64,000 nucleotides of DNA from contig NZ_CP120677.1 in assembly GCF_029537395.1 (NCBI RefSeq), positions 1,116,001 to 1,180,000 of the forward strand, read 5' to 3'. The position numbers were made by a program, and so were the translations under genes. Origin of the DNA: Tissierella sp. Yu-01 (GTDB lineage: Bacteria; Bacillota; Clostridia; Tissierellales; Tissierellaceae). Each line of letters starts with the position of its first letter. Position 1 is the stretch's first letter. The notes under the pieces were generated by a model that had not been told where the DNA came from, did not search any database, and saw only the letters and a program-made list of their open reading frames with translations. Below, one piece after another: positions 9,082 through 18,090 of this stretch.

Positions 9082-9177
9082 TTAATATAATAGTTGGAAT
9101 CTCCTTAGACCTTCGGAAATCTTTCCCTTGTTGATGGAAGTAGATTTCCATTGGCTCTTGATGATATAAGTATTCAA
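9082..9177 (-). CDS. Possible 31-residue leader peptide
   Basis: In the roughly 150-nt leader of the ABC importer operon, a perfect AAGGAGG (9192-9186) stands 8 nt before a TTG codon. That codon opens a 31-codon frame ending in TAA at 9084-9082, just before the binding protein's own ribosome site. The same stretch can also fold (GGAAATCT with AGATTTCC), so it may be a structured regulatory leader, a translated leader peptide, or both. No run of a single amino-acid codon, as in classical attenuation, is present. I found no match to a riboswitch consensus I know. Confidence 0.4.
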   Translation of the reverse strand: MNTYIIKSQWKSTSINKGKISEGLRRFQLLY

Positions 9178-9211
9178 GATTAAGACCTCCTTAAAAAAGA
9201 TAATTTCATTC

Positions 9212-9240
9212 ATTATATTCTCATATTTCAGAAAATGCAA
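9212..9240 (-). promoter_or_regulatory. Promoter of the amino-acid ABC importer operon
   Basis: On the minus strand, TTGCAT (9240-9235), a 17-bp spacer and a perfect TATAAT (9217-9212) place the start near 9205, about 150 nt ahead of the binding protein ATG. The rest of 9241-9350 is AT-rich with no gene seen. Confidence 0.6.
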
Positions 9241-9368
9241 TACTTTTTTATAAAAATCTTTTAAAACTTTAAAATAGTAAAGTCATCATATAAAATACAA
9301 GTTTTGTTTGGAATTATGTATCAAAGGGTATTATATATATTTAAATAACTATGAACAGTGGTGATAAA

Positions 9369-11873
9369 ATGCATAATAAAGAAATTAATATAGTAGTTAC
9401 AGGCGATATATCTATCAATATATTACAATGGAAAACCTATGATGACACTGGTAAGTATAGCTGGCAATCCTATCAGCAAATGCATAGTATAAGGAAGCTT
9501 GGAGAGGACTTTCTTCTTTCAAAACTAGTAGCTTTAGCAACCAATGCTAATGTACTTTCCCCCAAAATAAATTGTAAAAATCATAATGATAGTATTGTAT
9601 CCCTGGTAGAACTAGGTCTATTTCCTGAAACATCTGATATTAATAATAAAAATGAAGTATATAGAATAAGCGAATTTCTTGGATACTCTGGACCAGCTGA
9701 AGGTAGTCCTAAATTGTATCCAATAGAAAATGATAATATAGATGCAGATTTAATCATATTAGATGATGAAAATAATGGTTTTAATAACAACGAAGAATAC
9801 TGGCCATTGGCAATCAAGTCAAAAGAAAAACATCCAATAATCATATACAAGACAAATAATCTTGTGGAATCTAACAATCTTTGGAATCATATTGAGAAAT
9901 ATCACATTAATAATACTATAGTAGTTATTAATGCTGATGATTTGCGTGCAAAGGGTGTTAATGTAAGTAAAGGACTATCATGGGAACGAACTGCACTGGA
10001 TTTTGTTTGGCAAATGAATAATAATCCAAAGCTTTCATCACTAGCAAAGTGTAGACATCTAATTGTTCTCTTTGGAGTTGAAGGAGCAATACACTATAAA
10101 AATGGTTTAGATTCTGAATCACAACTATACTTTCTTACAGATGAATTTGAAGGAGACTTTATTAAAGATACTCAGGGGAAAATGTATGGTCTTACATCTA
10201 GTTTTGTTGCAGGTCTTGCAAGACAGATAACAGCTTGTATTGAAAGAAATGGAAAACTCGATGAAAATCTATGTGAGGGTATTCGTGATGGAATTATAGT
10301 AACTCAGAAGTATTTTATGAATGGCTTTGGAAACCATGTTGAAAAGAGTCTATTCCCAGATCCAATAATATTCTCAGACTATGAAAATAAATATATTTAT
10401 AAAGAGAGAATACAGGATGTAAACATACGGAAAACAGGAAGCCAAGAAAAAAAGTCAAATTGGTATATTATTAGGGATAAAAACAAAGTAAATCTGGAGA
10501 AAATTGCTTATGAGATTGTAAATAAAGGTGAAAAAAGCGCACTGAAATTTATGCCTATAGCCTATTTTGGAAATTTAAAGACAGTAGATAGGACAGAAAT
10601 AGAGGGATATAGAAGCATAAAAAATCTAATGAGTGAATATCTTTCAGTAAAAAATGCCGTTAGACCACTTTGTATATCTGTCTTTGGAACACCTGGATCA
10701 GGAAAATCCTTTGGTATAACGGAAGTTGCATCTAGTATAGCTCCTGAGGTTATAGAAAAATTAGATTTTAATTTATCACAATTTAAATCCACTTCTGACC
10801 TTATTGCTGCATTTCACAAAGCAAGAGACTTTTCACTGAAGGGAAAATTACCTTTGGTATTCTTCGATGAATTCGACAGTGAATTTGAAGGTAGGCTAGG
10901 CTGGCTTAAATACTTTCTAGCCCCAATGCAAGATGGAGTCTTTAGAGAGGGAGATGCAATACACCCGATAGGCAAGGCAATATTTGTTTTCGTTGGTGGA
11001 ACAAGTAGTACATTTAATGAGTTTACTGGGGAAGAGATTGAAGATGAAGTAGAGAAAAAATTATTTCTATCTAAATTTCGTGATGCAAAAGGACCCGATT
11101 TTATTAGCCGATTAAGAGGATATGTAGATATACTTGGTCCAAATCAGACCAAAGAATGGGATCAATTGTTCATAATACGAAGAGCAATGTTACTAAGATC
11201 ACTTATTGAATGGAAAATGCCTCATTTAATAAATACTAGAGGTGAAGCCCAAATCGATCATGGGGTTATTAGAGCTTTGCTAAAGATACCTGAATATAAA
11301 CATGAATCAAGGTCTATGGAAGCGATCTTAGAAATGAGTATGTTAAGCGATGCGAAAAAGTGGGAGCAGTATCATCTGCCTTCAAAAGAACAGCTTAAAT
11401 TACACGTAGACGAAGAACAATTTACACGTTTATTAATGAAGGATGAGTATTTTAGTGAAAGAATTGAAGATATTGCAACGGAATTATATTATAAGCAGCA
11501 TTATTATTTTAGCCAAATTCCAGAAAACCCTGTAGTAAGCAATACAGAGTTCTATGACCGTCTAACCGAAATAGAAAAGAACTATATACTACAACAAATA
11601 AGATATATTCCAAAAGCATTAAGAAAGGCAAATTATGATGTAATTTCCGTTAAGAAAAAACCTGAGACTATAACCTTTTCTGAGAAAGAGCTAAATATCC
11701 TTGGAGAATATGAGTATAATCGTATCCACCGTACTCATTCCCAATGGCATCAACTACCTGATGATAGCAAAGAAAAAATACTTAAATATATTGAATCCTG
11801 GCCGGAAATATTAGCAAATTCAAATCTTAAAATAGAAAAACTAAAATATTATTTAAATGTAAAGAAAGAATAA
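9369..11873 (+). CDS. AAA+ ATPase with ribokinase-like N-terminus and two RyR-like C-terminal repeats
   Basis: 834 residues from ATG 9369, which has GGTGAT upstream; an in-frame ATG at 9351 lacks any ribosome site. The N-terminal 350 residues read like a PfkB/ribokinase-type fold (IVVTGDISINI near the start, then HPIIIYKTN, TIVVINADDLR and a GLTSSFVAGLARQ helix). The middle is a P-loop domain: Walker A GTPGSGKS (440-447), Walker B LVFFDEFD (496-503), then VFVGGTSSTF. The C-terminus has two related segments (about 697-760 and 770-832), each with an E-Y/LxxxxH start and an EKxxIL...P..L...N helix, resembling RyR domains. RyR domains in prokaryotes have been linked to nucleotide-signal sensing. 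It stands alone on the plus strand. The domain calls are by eye. Confidence 0.65.
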   Translation: MHNKEINIVVTGDISINILQWKTYDDTGKYSWQSYQQMHSIRKLGEDFLLSKLVALATNANVLSPKINCKNHNDSIVSLVELGLFPETSDINNKNEVYRISEFLGYSGPAEGSPKLYPIENDNIDADLIILDDENNGFNNNEEYWPLAIKSKEKHPIIIYKTNNLVESNNLWNHIEKYHINNTIVVINADDLRAKGVNVSKGLSWERTALDFVWQMNNNPKLSSLAKCRHLIVLFGVEGAIHYKNGLDSESQLYFLTDEFEGDFIKDTQGKMYGLTSSFVAGLARQITACIERNGKLDENLCEGIRDGIIVTQKYFMNGFGNHVEKSLFPDPIIFSDYENKYIYKERIQDVNIRKTGSQEKKSNWYIIRDKNKVNLEKIAYEIVNKGEKSALKFMPIAYFGNLKTVDRTEIEGYRSIKNLMSEYLSVKNAVRPLCISVFGTPGSGKSFGITEVASSIAPEVIEKLDFNLSQFKSTSDLIAAFHKARDFSLKGKLPLVFFDEFDSEFEGRLGWLKYFLAPMQDGVFREGDAIHPIGKAIFVFVGGTSSTFNEFTGEEIEDEVEKKLFLSKFRDAKGPDFISRLRGYVDILGPNQTKEWDQLFIIRRAMLLRSLIEWKMPHLINTRGEAQIDHGVIRALLKIPEYKHESRSMEAILEMSMLSDAKKWEQYHLPSKEQLKLHVDEEQFTRLLMKDEYFSERIEDIATELYYKQHYYFSQIPENPVVSNTEFYDRLTEIEKNYILQQIRYIPKALRKANYDVISVKKKPETITFSEKELNILGEYEYNRIHRTHSQWHQLPDDSKEKILKYIESWPEILANSNLKIEKLKYYLNVKKE

Positions 11874-11900
11874 TCGGCTAACTTTTATTGTTAGCCGATT
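11872..11900. terminator. Bidirectional terminator between convergent genes
   Basis: A perfect 11-bp stem (AATCGGCTAAC / GTTAGCCGATT) with a 7-nt loop sits between the convergent AAA+ gene and multicopper oxidase gene. It has T-rich sequence on the plus-strand exit side. Confidence 0.75.
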
Positions 11901-11908
11901 ATTTGTAT

Positions 11909-13477
11909 CTATTTCTCAACAATAAGTGGCCTCATCATATCATTATCTTCATGTTCAAGTATATGACAATGCCATACATAATCACCAGGATGATCTTTAA
12001 AATGCATAACTATTGATGTTACCTGACTAGGCTCTGTCCTTACCACATCTTTTGGACCCCTCTCAAAGTCCAATGGCGGAGTTAGGCTTTGTAAATCAAA
12101 TATATAGTTTCCATCTTTATCAAAATCCTTATCAGTATATACCTTTCTTCCCAGTATATTAAAGTGTACTAAGTGAACATGAATAGGATGAGGAAAATTA
12201 AAGGTATTTACTAGATGCCATATTTCAATTGTATCTAGTTTTACCTTTTCAGTTGCAGGATCACTCCACATCCTATTATTTAATAAATGTATGACTCTAC
12301 CATAATGGTCTGTTGACTCTCCAAGATACAAAGTTCTCTCTTTTACCGCTAAAGTAGGGTCAGTTTTATGAACTGTTCTTAGGTTATGAGGAATAGTGCT
12401 CTTGTCAGGAAATCTTACGTTACTATCTACTTTAAACATTAAGACTTGGTCGGTACCAGGACTTGGAATACCAGGGCCATCATTTAGCAATATTATCTCC
12501 TGTCCTTTATACTCTGAGAAATCAATTATTAAATCTATTCTTTCTGCAGGTTCTAGGATAAAGGAATTTAATTCTACTGGGTGTTCTAATAACCCTAAAT
12601 CAGTACCAATTTGATGGAATTTACCACCATTACCTAACCTTAATTCATATGCACGATTATTTGACCCATTTAAAATTCTAAATCTATATTTACGTGGTTC
12701 TACATTTAGATAAGGCCAAATCTTTCCATTCACTACTATTGTATTCCCAAAGAAAAATGAAGGTGTACATGGAACAGGAAAGTCAACTGGTGGTGTTGAA
12801 TTATCTGGATAGAATAATGAACCATCTTTATTAAATGTTTTATCCTGTATCATTATTGGAATTTCGTACTCCCCTTTAGGAAGATTAAGTCTTTCTTCAA
12901 GAAAATCTCTAATAATATAGAACCCTGCTAATCCTGCATATACATTTAATCTGGTAATTCCTATTGCATGATCATGATACCACAATGTGGCTCCTGCTTG
13001 ATGGTTTGTATATTCGTATACCTCCCTAGTGTATGTTGCACCAACATATTTATTATCCTTGGTATACCAAGCTTCAGGATGTCCATCACTATCTGATTTT
13101 ACATTAGCTCCATGTAGGTGTACTACTGTTCTCACATCTTGAGTATCTCCAGTCCCATGAAGAGTAAGATCTACAGGAAGTATATGCTTGCTAGGCAGCT
13201 TATTTTCCCATTTTACTTTTATACGAGTATCTTTCTGAACCTCTATAGCAGGCCCTGGATAGGTTCCATTATATCCAAATATTGTCGTAAGTGGAAAGTT
13301 TCTATGAAACCTGTGTTGTGCTTGCCTCATTGTTATATTATAAAATATCTCATTATCATTTGATGGATAGCAATCATTAACTTGCCTTACTACATTTGGT
13401 ATTGGCATTGGATCCACAAATTTAGGAATAGTAGTTGGGTCCGATGGATCTACCTTTATTTGAGTCTTTTCTACCAT
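11909..13477 (-). CDS. cotA: Multicopper oxidase, CotA spore-coat laccase-like
   Basis: 522 residues from ATG 13477, chosen because GGAGGGG lies 5 nt upstream; the open frame extends nine codons further without support. Copper ligands of a three-cupredoxin laccase are complete: VVHLHGA, WYHDHA, HPIHVHLV and the C-terminal HCHILEHEDNDMMRP. Length and whole-chain pattern follow Bacillus CotA (about 513 residues), including VNGKIWPYLNVEPRKYRFRI. No signal peptide is seen, as expected for a coat protein deposited from the mother cell. Laccases use O2, so its presence in an anaerobe-type background fits a spore coat role. That the host sporulates is inference. Confidence 0.88.
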   Translation of the reverse strand: MVEKTQIKVDPSDPTTIPKFVDPMPIPNVVRQVNDCYPSNDNEIFYNITMRQAQHRFHRNFPLTTIFGYNGTYPGPAIEVQKDTRIKVKWENKLPSKHILPVDLTLHGTGDTQDVRTVVHLHGANVKSDSDGHPEAWYTKDNKYVGATYTREVYEYTNHQAGATLWYHDHAIGITRLNVYAGLAGFYIIRDFLEERLNLPKGEYEIPIMIQDKTFNKDGSLFYPDNSTPPVDFPVPCTPSFFFGNTIVVNGKIWPYLNVEPRKYRFRILNGSNNRAYELRLGNGGKFHQIGTDLGLLEHPVELNSFILEPAERIDLIIDFSEYKGQEIILLNDGPGIPSPGTDQVLMFKVDSNVRFPDKSTIPHNLRTVHKTDPTLAVKERTLYLGESTDHYGRVIHLLNNRMWSDPATEKVKLDTIEIWHLVNTFNFPHPIHVHLVHFNILGRKVYTDKDFDKDGNYIFDLQSLTPPLDFERGPKDVVRTEPSQVTSIVMHFKDHPGDYVWHCHILEHEDNDMMRPLIVEK

Positions 13478-13633
13478 TTCTACCCCTCCATATATTAAAA
13501 CCATAGTTAGAATATAATATGAATTTCGTGGGTTTATGTGTTTGTAATTAGGGCATGGAGCGTATTCAATTTTTTTGTGTAATTATTTTTTAATTGGATA
13601 AAATTTAAGAATAAATCATTATTGGAGAATTAT

Positions 13634-14350
13634 ATGAAAACAAAAAACCTTCTTTTGATATTATTAATTACTATTATGATGGTAATGACATCTTGCTCTT
13701 ATGATATGGATCTTGACTTAGATATTGATGGAGTATTTAAAATAAGTATAGATAAAAATTTTACTGCAAGTTCAGAAGCAGAAATATTGATGAATTCCTC
13801 TGCTTTAGAAATTATAAAATTTGCTTTTGATCCTATTAATGAGTTAAAATACAATTTTGAAAGTCAAGGGTATAAAACTGAAGTGTACACTATTGGGGAA
13901 AGGACTGGTATTTACGCATTTAAGAATATCAACATTAGTGGAGTAAAAGATGTATTTTCCTATAACCTTTCTAATATTGATAATTCTGATATAGACTTTA
14001 CAACAGTAAATACATTGTTTTATGATACTTATATAATCAATGGAAATTTTAATCTAGTTGATTATATCAATTTAGATTTAAATAGAATGATATCTAAAAA
14101 TATATTAAATCAAGTAGATCTCAGCCTAATAGTTGAACTTCCAATAGCACCAGACGAACATAATGCAGCCTATATTTCTGATGATGGTATGTCTCTAAGA
14201 TGGGATATTATACCGACCAAGAGCAATCATATATTTATGCAAATAAAAATACCTAATACAAGGAATATTATATTTTCCATTGTATTAGGTAATCTATGTT
14301 TGTTGGTGTTAGTATTTTATTTTTTACGTTTAATAAAACAATCAAAATAA
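13634..14350 (+). CDS. Membrane-anchored lipoprotein, LppM/DUF3153-like
   Basis: 238 residues from ATG 13634, six nt behind GGAG; a TTG further upstream (13622) is in frame but inside the ribosome site. A lipoprotein signal ends MVMTSC (Cys21). The body is beta-rich and ends in one membrane helix (IIFSIVLGNLCLLVLVFYFL) with a short basic tail. The layout (lipobox, extracellular domain of about 190 residues, C-terminal helix) recalls the LppM/DUF3153 group of cell-envelope proteins of unknown role. It stands alone between the oxidase and the restriction island. Confidence 0.65.
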   Translation: MKTKNLLLILLITIMMVMTSCSYDMDLDLDIDGVFKISIDKNFTASSEAEILMNSSALEIIKFAFDPINELKYNFESQGYKTEVYTIGERTGIYAFKNINISGVKDVFSYNLSNIDNSDIDFTTVNTLFYDTYIINGNFNLVDYINLDLNRMISKNILNQVDLSLIVELPIAPDEHNAAYISDDGMSLRWDIIPTKSNHIFMQIKIPNTRNIIFSIVLGNLCLLVLVFYFLRLIKQSK

Positions 14351-14397
14351 ATACATTGTAAAAAAGCAAGATAGTTACTGTTTTACTTAGCTATGCC

Positions 14398-15364
14398 TTA
14401 ATTAACAACTTTCAACTTTGATTCTCTAATAATCCTCTCAGGTATTGGATGATCAATTTTCCAGACAATTTGAATAGGATTGCTACCCTTATGGGATACA
14501 TATTTTGCATTTCCTAGAAATACATATGGAGCTGCTTTCCCATATTCCTTTTTTGACTCCCTAACAAAGAATAATACCTTATGTTCCTCGCTTCTATCAC
14601 TGATATATCTTTGCCCTGTTGCAGTTGTTGTACTAATTGTACTTTGCGATTCCCAGTTAAATAGCTCGCTATTAATTGCGTAGTCATTATACATAGTAGA
14701 AGGCAAATAATCCTCCTCATTTTTACTAATTGTAACAAAAAATAAATCAGTATGTTTATCCTCCACATATAAAGCTCCTTGTTGCATTGGATAAACAAAT
14801 GATTCATTAGTCTTTCCAAAGGCAACCATTACCTGTTGAATATTATAGGAAGCGTAAATATCCAAAGGTATATCATTATCCTCATATTGTATTTCTACTA
14901 CCTTTAGATGACTTAGATTATAATCAATAATATCAAGAAGGATTGAAAATTATGAACTCTTCTGAGTTCCAATATGACTCAAAAGTATTAATATCAATTA
15001 CATCCTTTGAAGTATATTGATACTTTAAGGTTCCATTTAAGGCCTTTAGATAGAGCTGGGTTTAATATATTCGATGATCCTATATAAGCAGTACTAAAGC
15101 CAGTATTTCTTTCGAAATAATATGCCTTTGCATGTAATCTCGTAATATTTGTTTCATATGAAATCTTTACCTCAGTATTTGGCAATTCTGCTAGCTTTAA
15201 TATAGCTTTATAGTCAGATACTTTCATATAAGATGTAGTAATTATTCTCAATTTATGATTCTTTGTAAATTGAACTAAATCGTCGTAAATTAATCTTAAT
15301 CCACTATATTTAATAAATGATATTAGAAAGTCAATTCTATAATCCTCTAGTAAAGCTATTATTC
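14398..15364 (-). pseudogene. Decayed PLD-nuclease/helicase gene with DUF3427 tail
   Basis: Three pieces of one family follow in order on the minus strand. The first, 15364-14994, encodes a phospholipase D-like segment ([44 protein letters not shown]). The second continues in another frame (TFESYWNSEEF) after a frameshift near 15020. The third, from about 14955 to 14398, encodes the C-terminal DUF3427 region (DLFFVTISKNEEDYLP, YNDYAINSELFNWESQS). The intact family is a roughly 1000-residue protein with PLD, DEAD/DEAH helicase and DUF3427 parts. Here the N-terminus and the whole helicase core are gone. The largest open piece (14398-14865) looks intact only because it is one exon-like remnant. 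Confidence 0.85.
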
Positions 15365-15911
15365 ATGTTTAATTAAGTAATAAATTCTATAAATAGTAAA
15401 GTCTTGAGAATGGGACTTAAAAATTACCATATAGGAAATCAATAAATACAATCTATTTTATAGTATCAGTTTATTGCATTCAGATTTTATTGTTGAGTGT
15501 CTAAAGCTGTTGCATATACACATACATTAGTTGCAGCACATGCTATTATCAATAAATTCTTTTTTTATCTATCAATAATATTTCTAAATCTGTCATGTTG
15601 TAAACACTATATTTGTTCTTAAATATTACATATCATCTTCATCTGGTTCTAACTCATCTACAATTTCAATCTAGACAATGTTATGACTCACTTCTTTCTA
15701 ACTCCAAACCAAAATCTATCATCTGATAGGCATTAATATACTCTTATAACTAAATACTTTTTAATTTTTATTAAATATTTATTCTTAAATAAATTTCTGC
15801 TTGAACATGAACATTAGTTCTGGTATTATTTAATTAACAAATATTTGATTTTTCAATTCAAAACACAGCCTGTTATGGTATTATACAAATAAGATAGAAA
15901 GGGAGAAAAAT
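15365..15911. other. Gene-poor stretch before the restriction-modification genes
   Basis: No open frame with a ribosome site is seen. The minus strand carries short open scraps (for example a YQMIDFGLELERSE-like stretch near 15690), consistent with further decay of old coding sequence. The last 60 bases contain an AT-rich likely promoter and the ribosome site AAAGGGAG for the methylase. Confidence 0.5.
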
Positions 15912-16757
15912 ATGACAAAAAATATATTAATCCAACCATTCCTAAAATGGGCTGGAGGAAAAAGACAACTATTAAAGGAAATAGAGAAATATACCCCCAA
16001 ACAATTAACAGGCACCTATTATGAGCCTTTTCTGGGCGGCGGAGCAGTATTATTCAACTTACAACCAAAGAAAGCTATTGTTAATGACTTTAATACAGAA
16101 TTAATAAATGCTTACAAAGTAGTAAGAGATAATGTAGACGAATTAATTGAAGATTTAAGCATTCATAAAAATACTGCCGATTACTTTTATAATATAAGAA
16201 GTTTAGATAGAGGCCCGGATTTTGAGAATCTAAGTAAAGTTCAACGAGCAAGTAGACTTATTTATTTAAATAAGACTTGCTATAATGGATTGTTTAGAGT
16301 CAATTCAAATAATGAATTCAATACTCCATTTGGTAACTACAAGAATCCAAATATAGTTAATGAACCAGTATTAAGGGCTGTAAGCAATTATCTAAATAGT
16401 GCCGATATTACTTTTCTAAATGGAGATTTCGAGGATGCAGTAAAAGGTATCAGGAAAGGTGCGTTTGTATATTTTGATCCACCTTATATGCCTATAAGTT
16501 CAAGTAGTTCTTTTACTGGATATACCTTAGATGGATTTAATCAAGATGACCAAACAAGATTAAGAAACCTTTGTATTAAATTAAAAGAAAGGGGGATAAA
16601 ATTTCTTTTATCCAACTCAACGGCTCCTTACATCTTAGAATTATACAAAGATGAAAAATTATTTAAAATTGAATATGTAGGTGCTAAGAGAGCTATTAAT
16701 TCAGTAGGAAGATCTAGAGGAGAGATAAAGGAAGTTTTAGTGAGGGGTAATGACTAG
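15912..16757 (+). CDS. dam: DNA adenine methylase, D12/Dam class (type II R-M)
   Basis: 281 residues with the alpha-class N6-adenine methylase order: PFLKWAGGKRQLL (motif X), YYEPFLGGGAVLF (motif I, AdoMet binding), then VYFDPPYMP with the catalytic D189-P-P-Y192 (motif IV). It modifies adenine in double-stranded DNA. The closest familiar relatives are M.DpnII/M.MboI-type GATC enzymes, so GATC is the likely site, but that is inferred. Its stop codon overlaps the nuclease ATG, showing a coupled operon. It protects host DNA from the nuclease encoded next. Confidence 0.88.
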   Translation: MTKNILIQPFLKWAGGKRQLLKEIEKYTPKQLTGTYYEPFLGGGAVLFNLQPKKAIVNDFNTELINAYKVVRDNVDELIEDLSIHKNTADYFYNIRSLDRGPDFENLSKVQRASRLIYLNKTCYNGLFRVNSNNEFNTPFGNYKNPNIVNEPVLRAVSNYLNSADITFLNGDFEDAVKGIRKGAFVYFDPPYMPISSSSSFTGYTLDGFNQDDQTRLRNLCIKLKERGIKFLLSNSTAPYILELYKDEKLFKIEYVGAKRAINSVGRSRGEIKEVLVRGND

Positions 16758-18021
16758 TAAAAATGAAAAAGCTTGGAGACAATTATTTGAAAAGTATAAT
16801 ATTTTAAAAACAATTAATCAACATGGATATTTTGAAATCTCAGCTAATCAGATTAAAGAATTCCGTGAACCTAGATTAATGACCAAATTTGACCAAAAAT
16901 CTAACCTACCAGATACATTTTTGAATAATAACTTATCTATACTACCTATTACTCGAGGTAGTTACATAATTGGGAGGTTTAATGCCTATGAAAATATAAA
17001 TTATGTAGATGTTGAAACTACTACATTTTCCATACCAGGATATATTGAAACACTTGACCCTCAACATATCTATTCTGAAGCCAATGCATTAAATACTGTA
17101 TTTGTTGGACAAGTTATTAATCATATTTTAGGGGAAGAGGATGTTTATCAGACTATATCAGGCAGAATGAGTACAGGAGTATTTGATTTTAATATTGATA
17201 CTGTTACTGGAAGTTTAGATTTATCAGTACATAATAGTCAATGTGAAATCGATGCTGGCTTCGAAAGTCCAAATAAACTATTATTACTAGAAGCTAAGAA
17301 TTTTAGAGTTGATAATTTTCTTATTAGGCAAATGTATTATCCATATAGATTATGGGCTGAAAAGGTTAAAAAAGAAGTTATACCTGCTTTCTTTACCTAT
17401 TCAAATGACATATTTAGTTTCTTCATATATAAATTTAATGACAAAGAAAGATATAACTCTTTAGAACTTGTTGCACAAAAAAATTATATTCTTAAAGAAG
17501 AACCAATTACTATAGAAGACATTTATTATATTTTACAAAACACAAAAATTGTACAAGAGCCAGATATCCCTTTCCCACAAGCTAACAATATTCTAAGAAC
17601 TATAGATCTACTTTCATTATTGATGGAAGGTGAATTAACTAAAGATGAAATTGCCTCTAATTATGACTTCGAACCAAGGCAAAGCAATTATTATGCAGAT
17701 GCAGCAAGATATTTAGGTTTAGCCCAAAAGACTGGCACTCACTCAAATCCAATTTATGAACTTACTTCATTAGGTAGACAGATTATGAGTAAACAACATA
17801 GAGAAAAAATGCTTGGTATAGTTGAATCAATATTACAACATGAAGTGTTTAACAAGGTATTAAAAAAATATCTTCAAACCTTTTCTCCAGTTTCAATAGA
17901 AGAAATAGTTGATATTATGACTAATTCATATATCTATAATGTTAATAAGAACAGTACTATTGTTAGAAGAGCTTCCACTGTTAAAAGGTGGATAGAATGG
18001 ATTTTAGAGTTGATAGAATAA
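16750..18021 (+). CDS. Type II restriction endonuclease, PD-(D/E)XK type
   Basis: 423 residues; ATG overlaps the methylase stop, with GAGGGG upstream. A PD-(D/E)XK core is visible as D168 in CEIDAGFE followed by E181-A-K183 in LLLLEAKNF, then the helix FLIRQMYYPYRLW. The C-terminal third has a winged-helix look (TKDEIASNYDFEPRQSNYYADAARYLGLA) and probably reads DNA. It is longer than DpnII/MboI nucleases (about 280-300 residues) and belongs to another group of methylase-linked nucleases. Recognition of the methylase target is inferred from the operon. Confidence 0.78.
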   Translation: MTSKNEKAWRQLFEKYNILKTINQHGYFEISANQIKEFREPRLMTKFDQKSNLPDTFLNNNLSILPITRGSYIIGRFNAYENINYVDVETTTFSIPGYIETLDPQHIYSEANALNTVFVGQVINHILGEEDVYQTISGRMSTGVFDFNIDTVTGSLDLSVHNSQCEIDAGFESPNKLLLLEAKNFRVDNFLIRQMYYPYRLWAEKVKKEVIPAFFTYSNDIFSFFIYKFNDKERYNSLELVAQKNYILKEEPITIEDIYYILQNTKIVQEPDIPFPQANNILRTIDLLSLLMEGELTKDEIASNYDFEPRQSNYYADAARYLGLAQKTGTHSNPIYELTSLGRQIMSKQHREKMLGIVESILQHEVFNKVLKKYLQTFSPVSIEEIVDIMTNSYIYNVNKNSTIVRRASTVKRWIEWILELIE

Positions 18022-18090
18022 ATTTAATCATTATTTAATGAAACAAATCTATATAATTTATAATAATAAGTTTTAAGGAGCATGAAAGAT

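Noticed and set aside
9060-9205. SAM, lysine or glycine riboswitch ahead of the amino-acid ABC operon
   Set aside because: Isolated pieces such as CCGAAGG recall lysine or glycine aptamers, but the remaining conserved blocks are missing and the order is wrong. A leader ORF explains the region at least as well.
14514-14825. A 103-codon frame overlapping the DUF3427 remnant
   Set aside because: It lies in another frame of the same strand, while the DUF3427 frame shows clear family sequence. No ribosome site.
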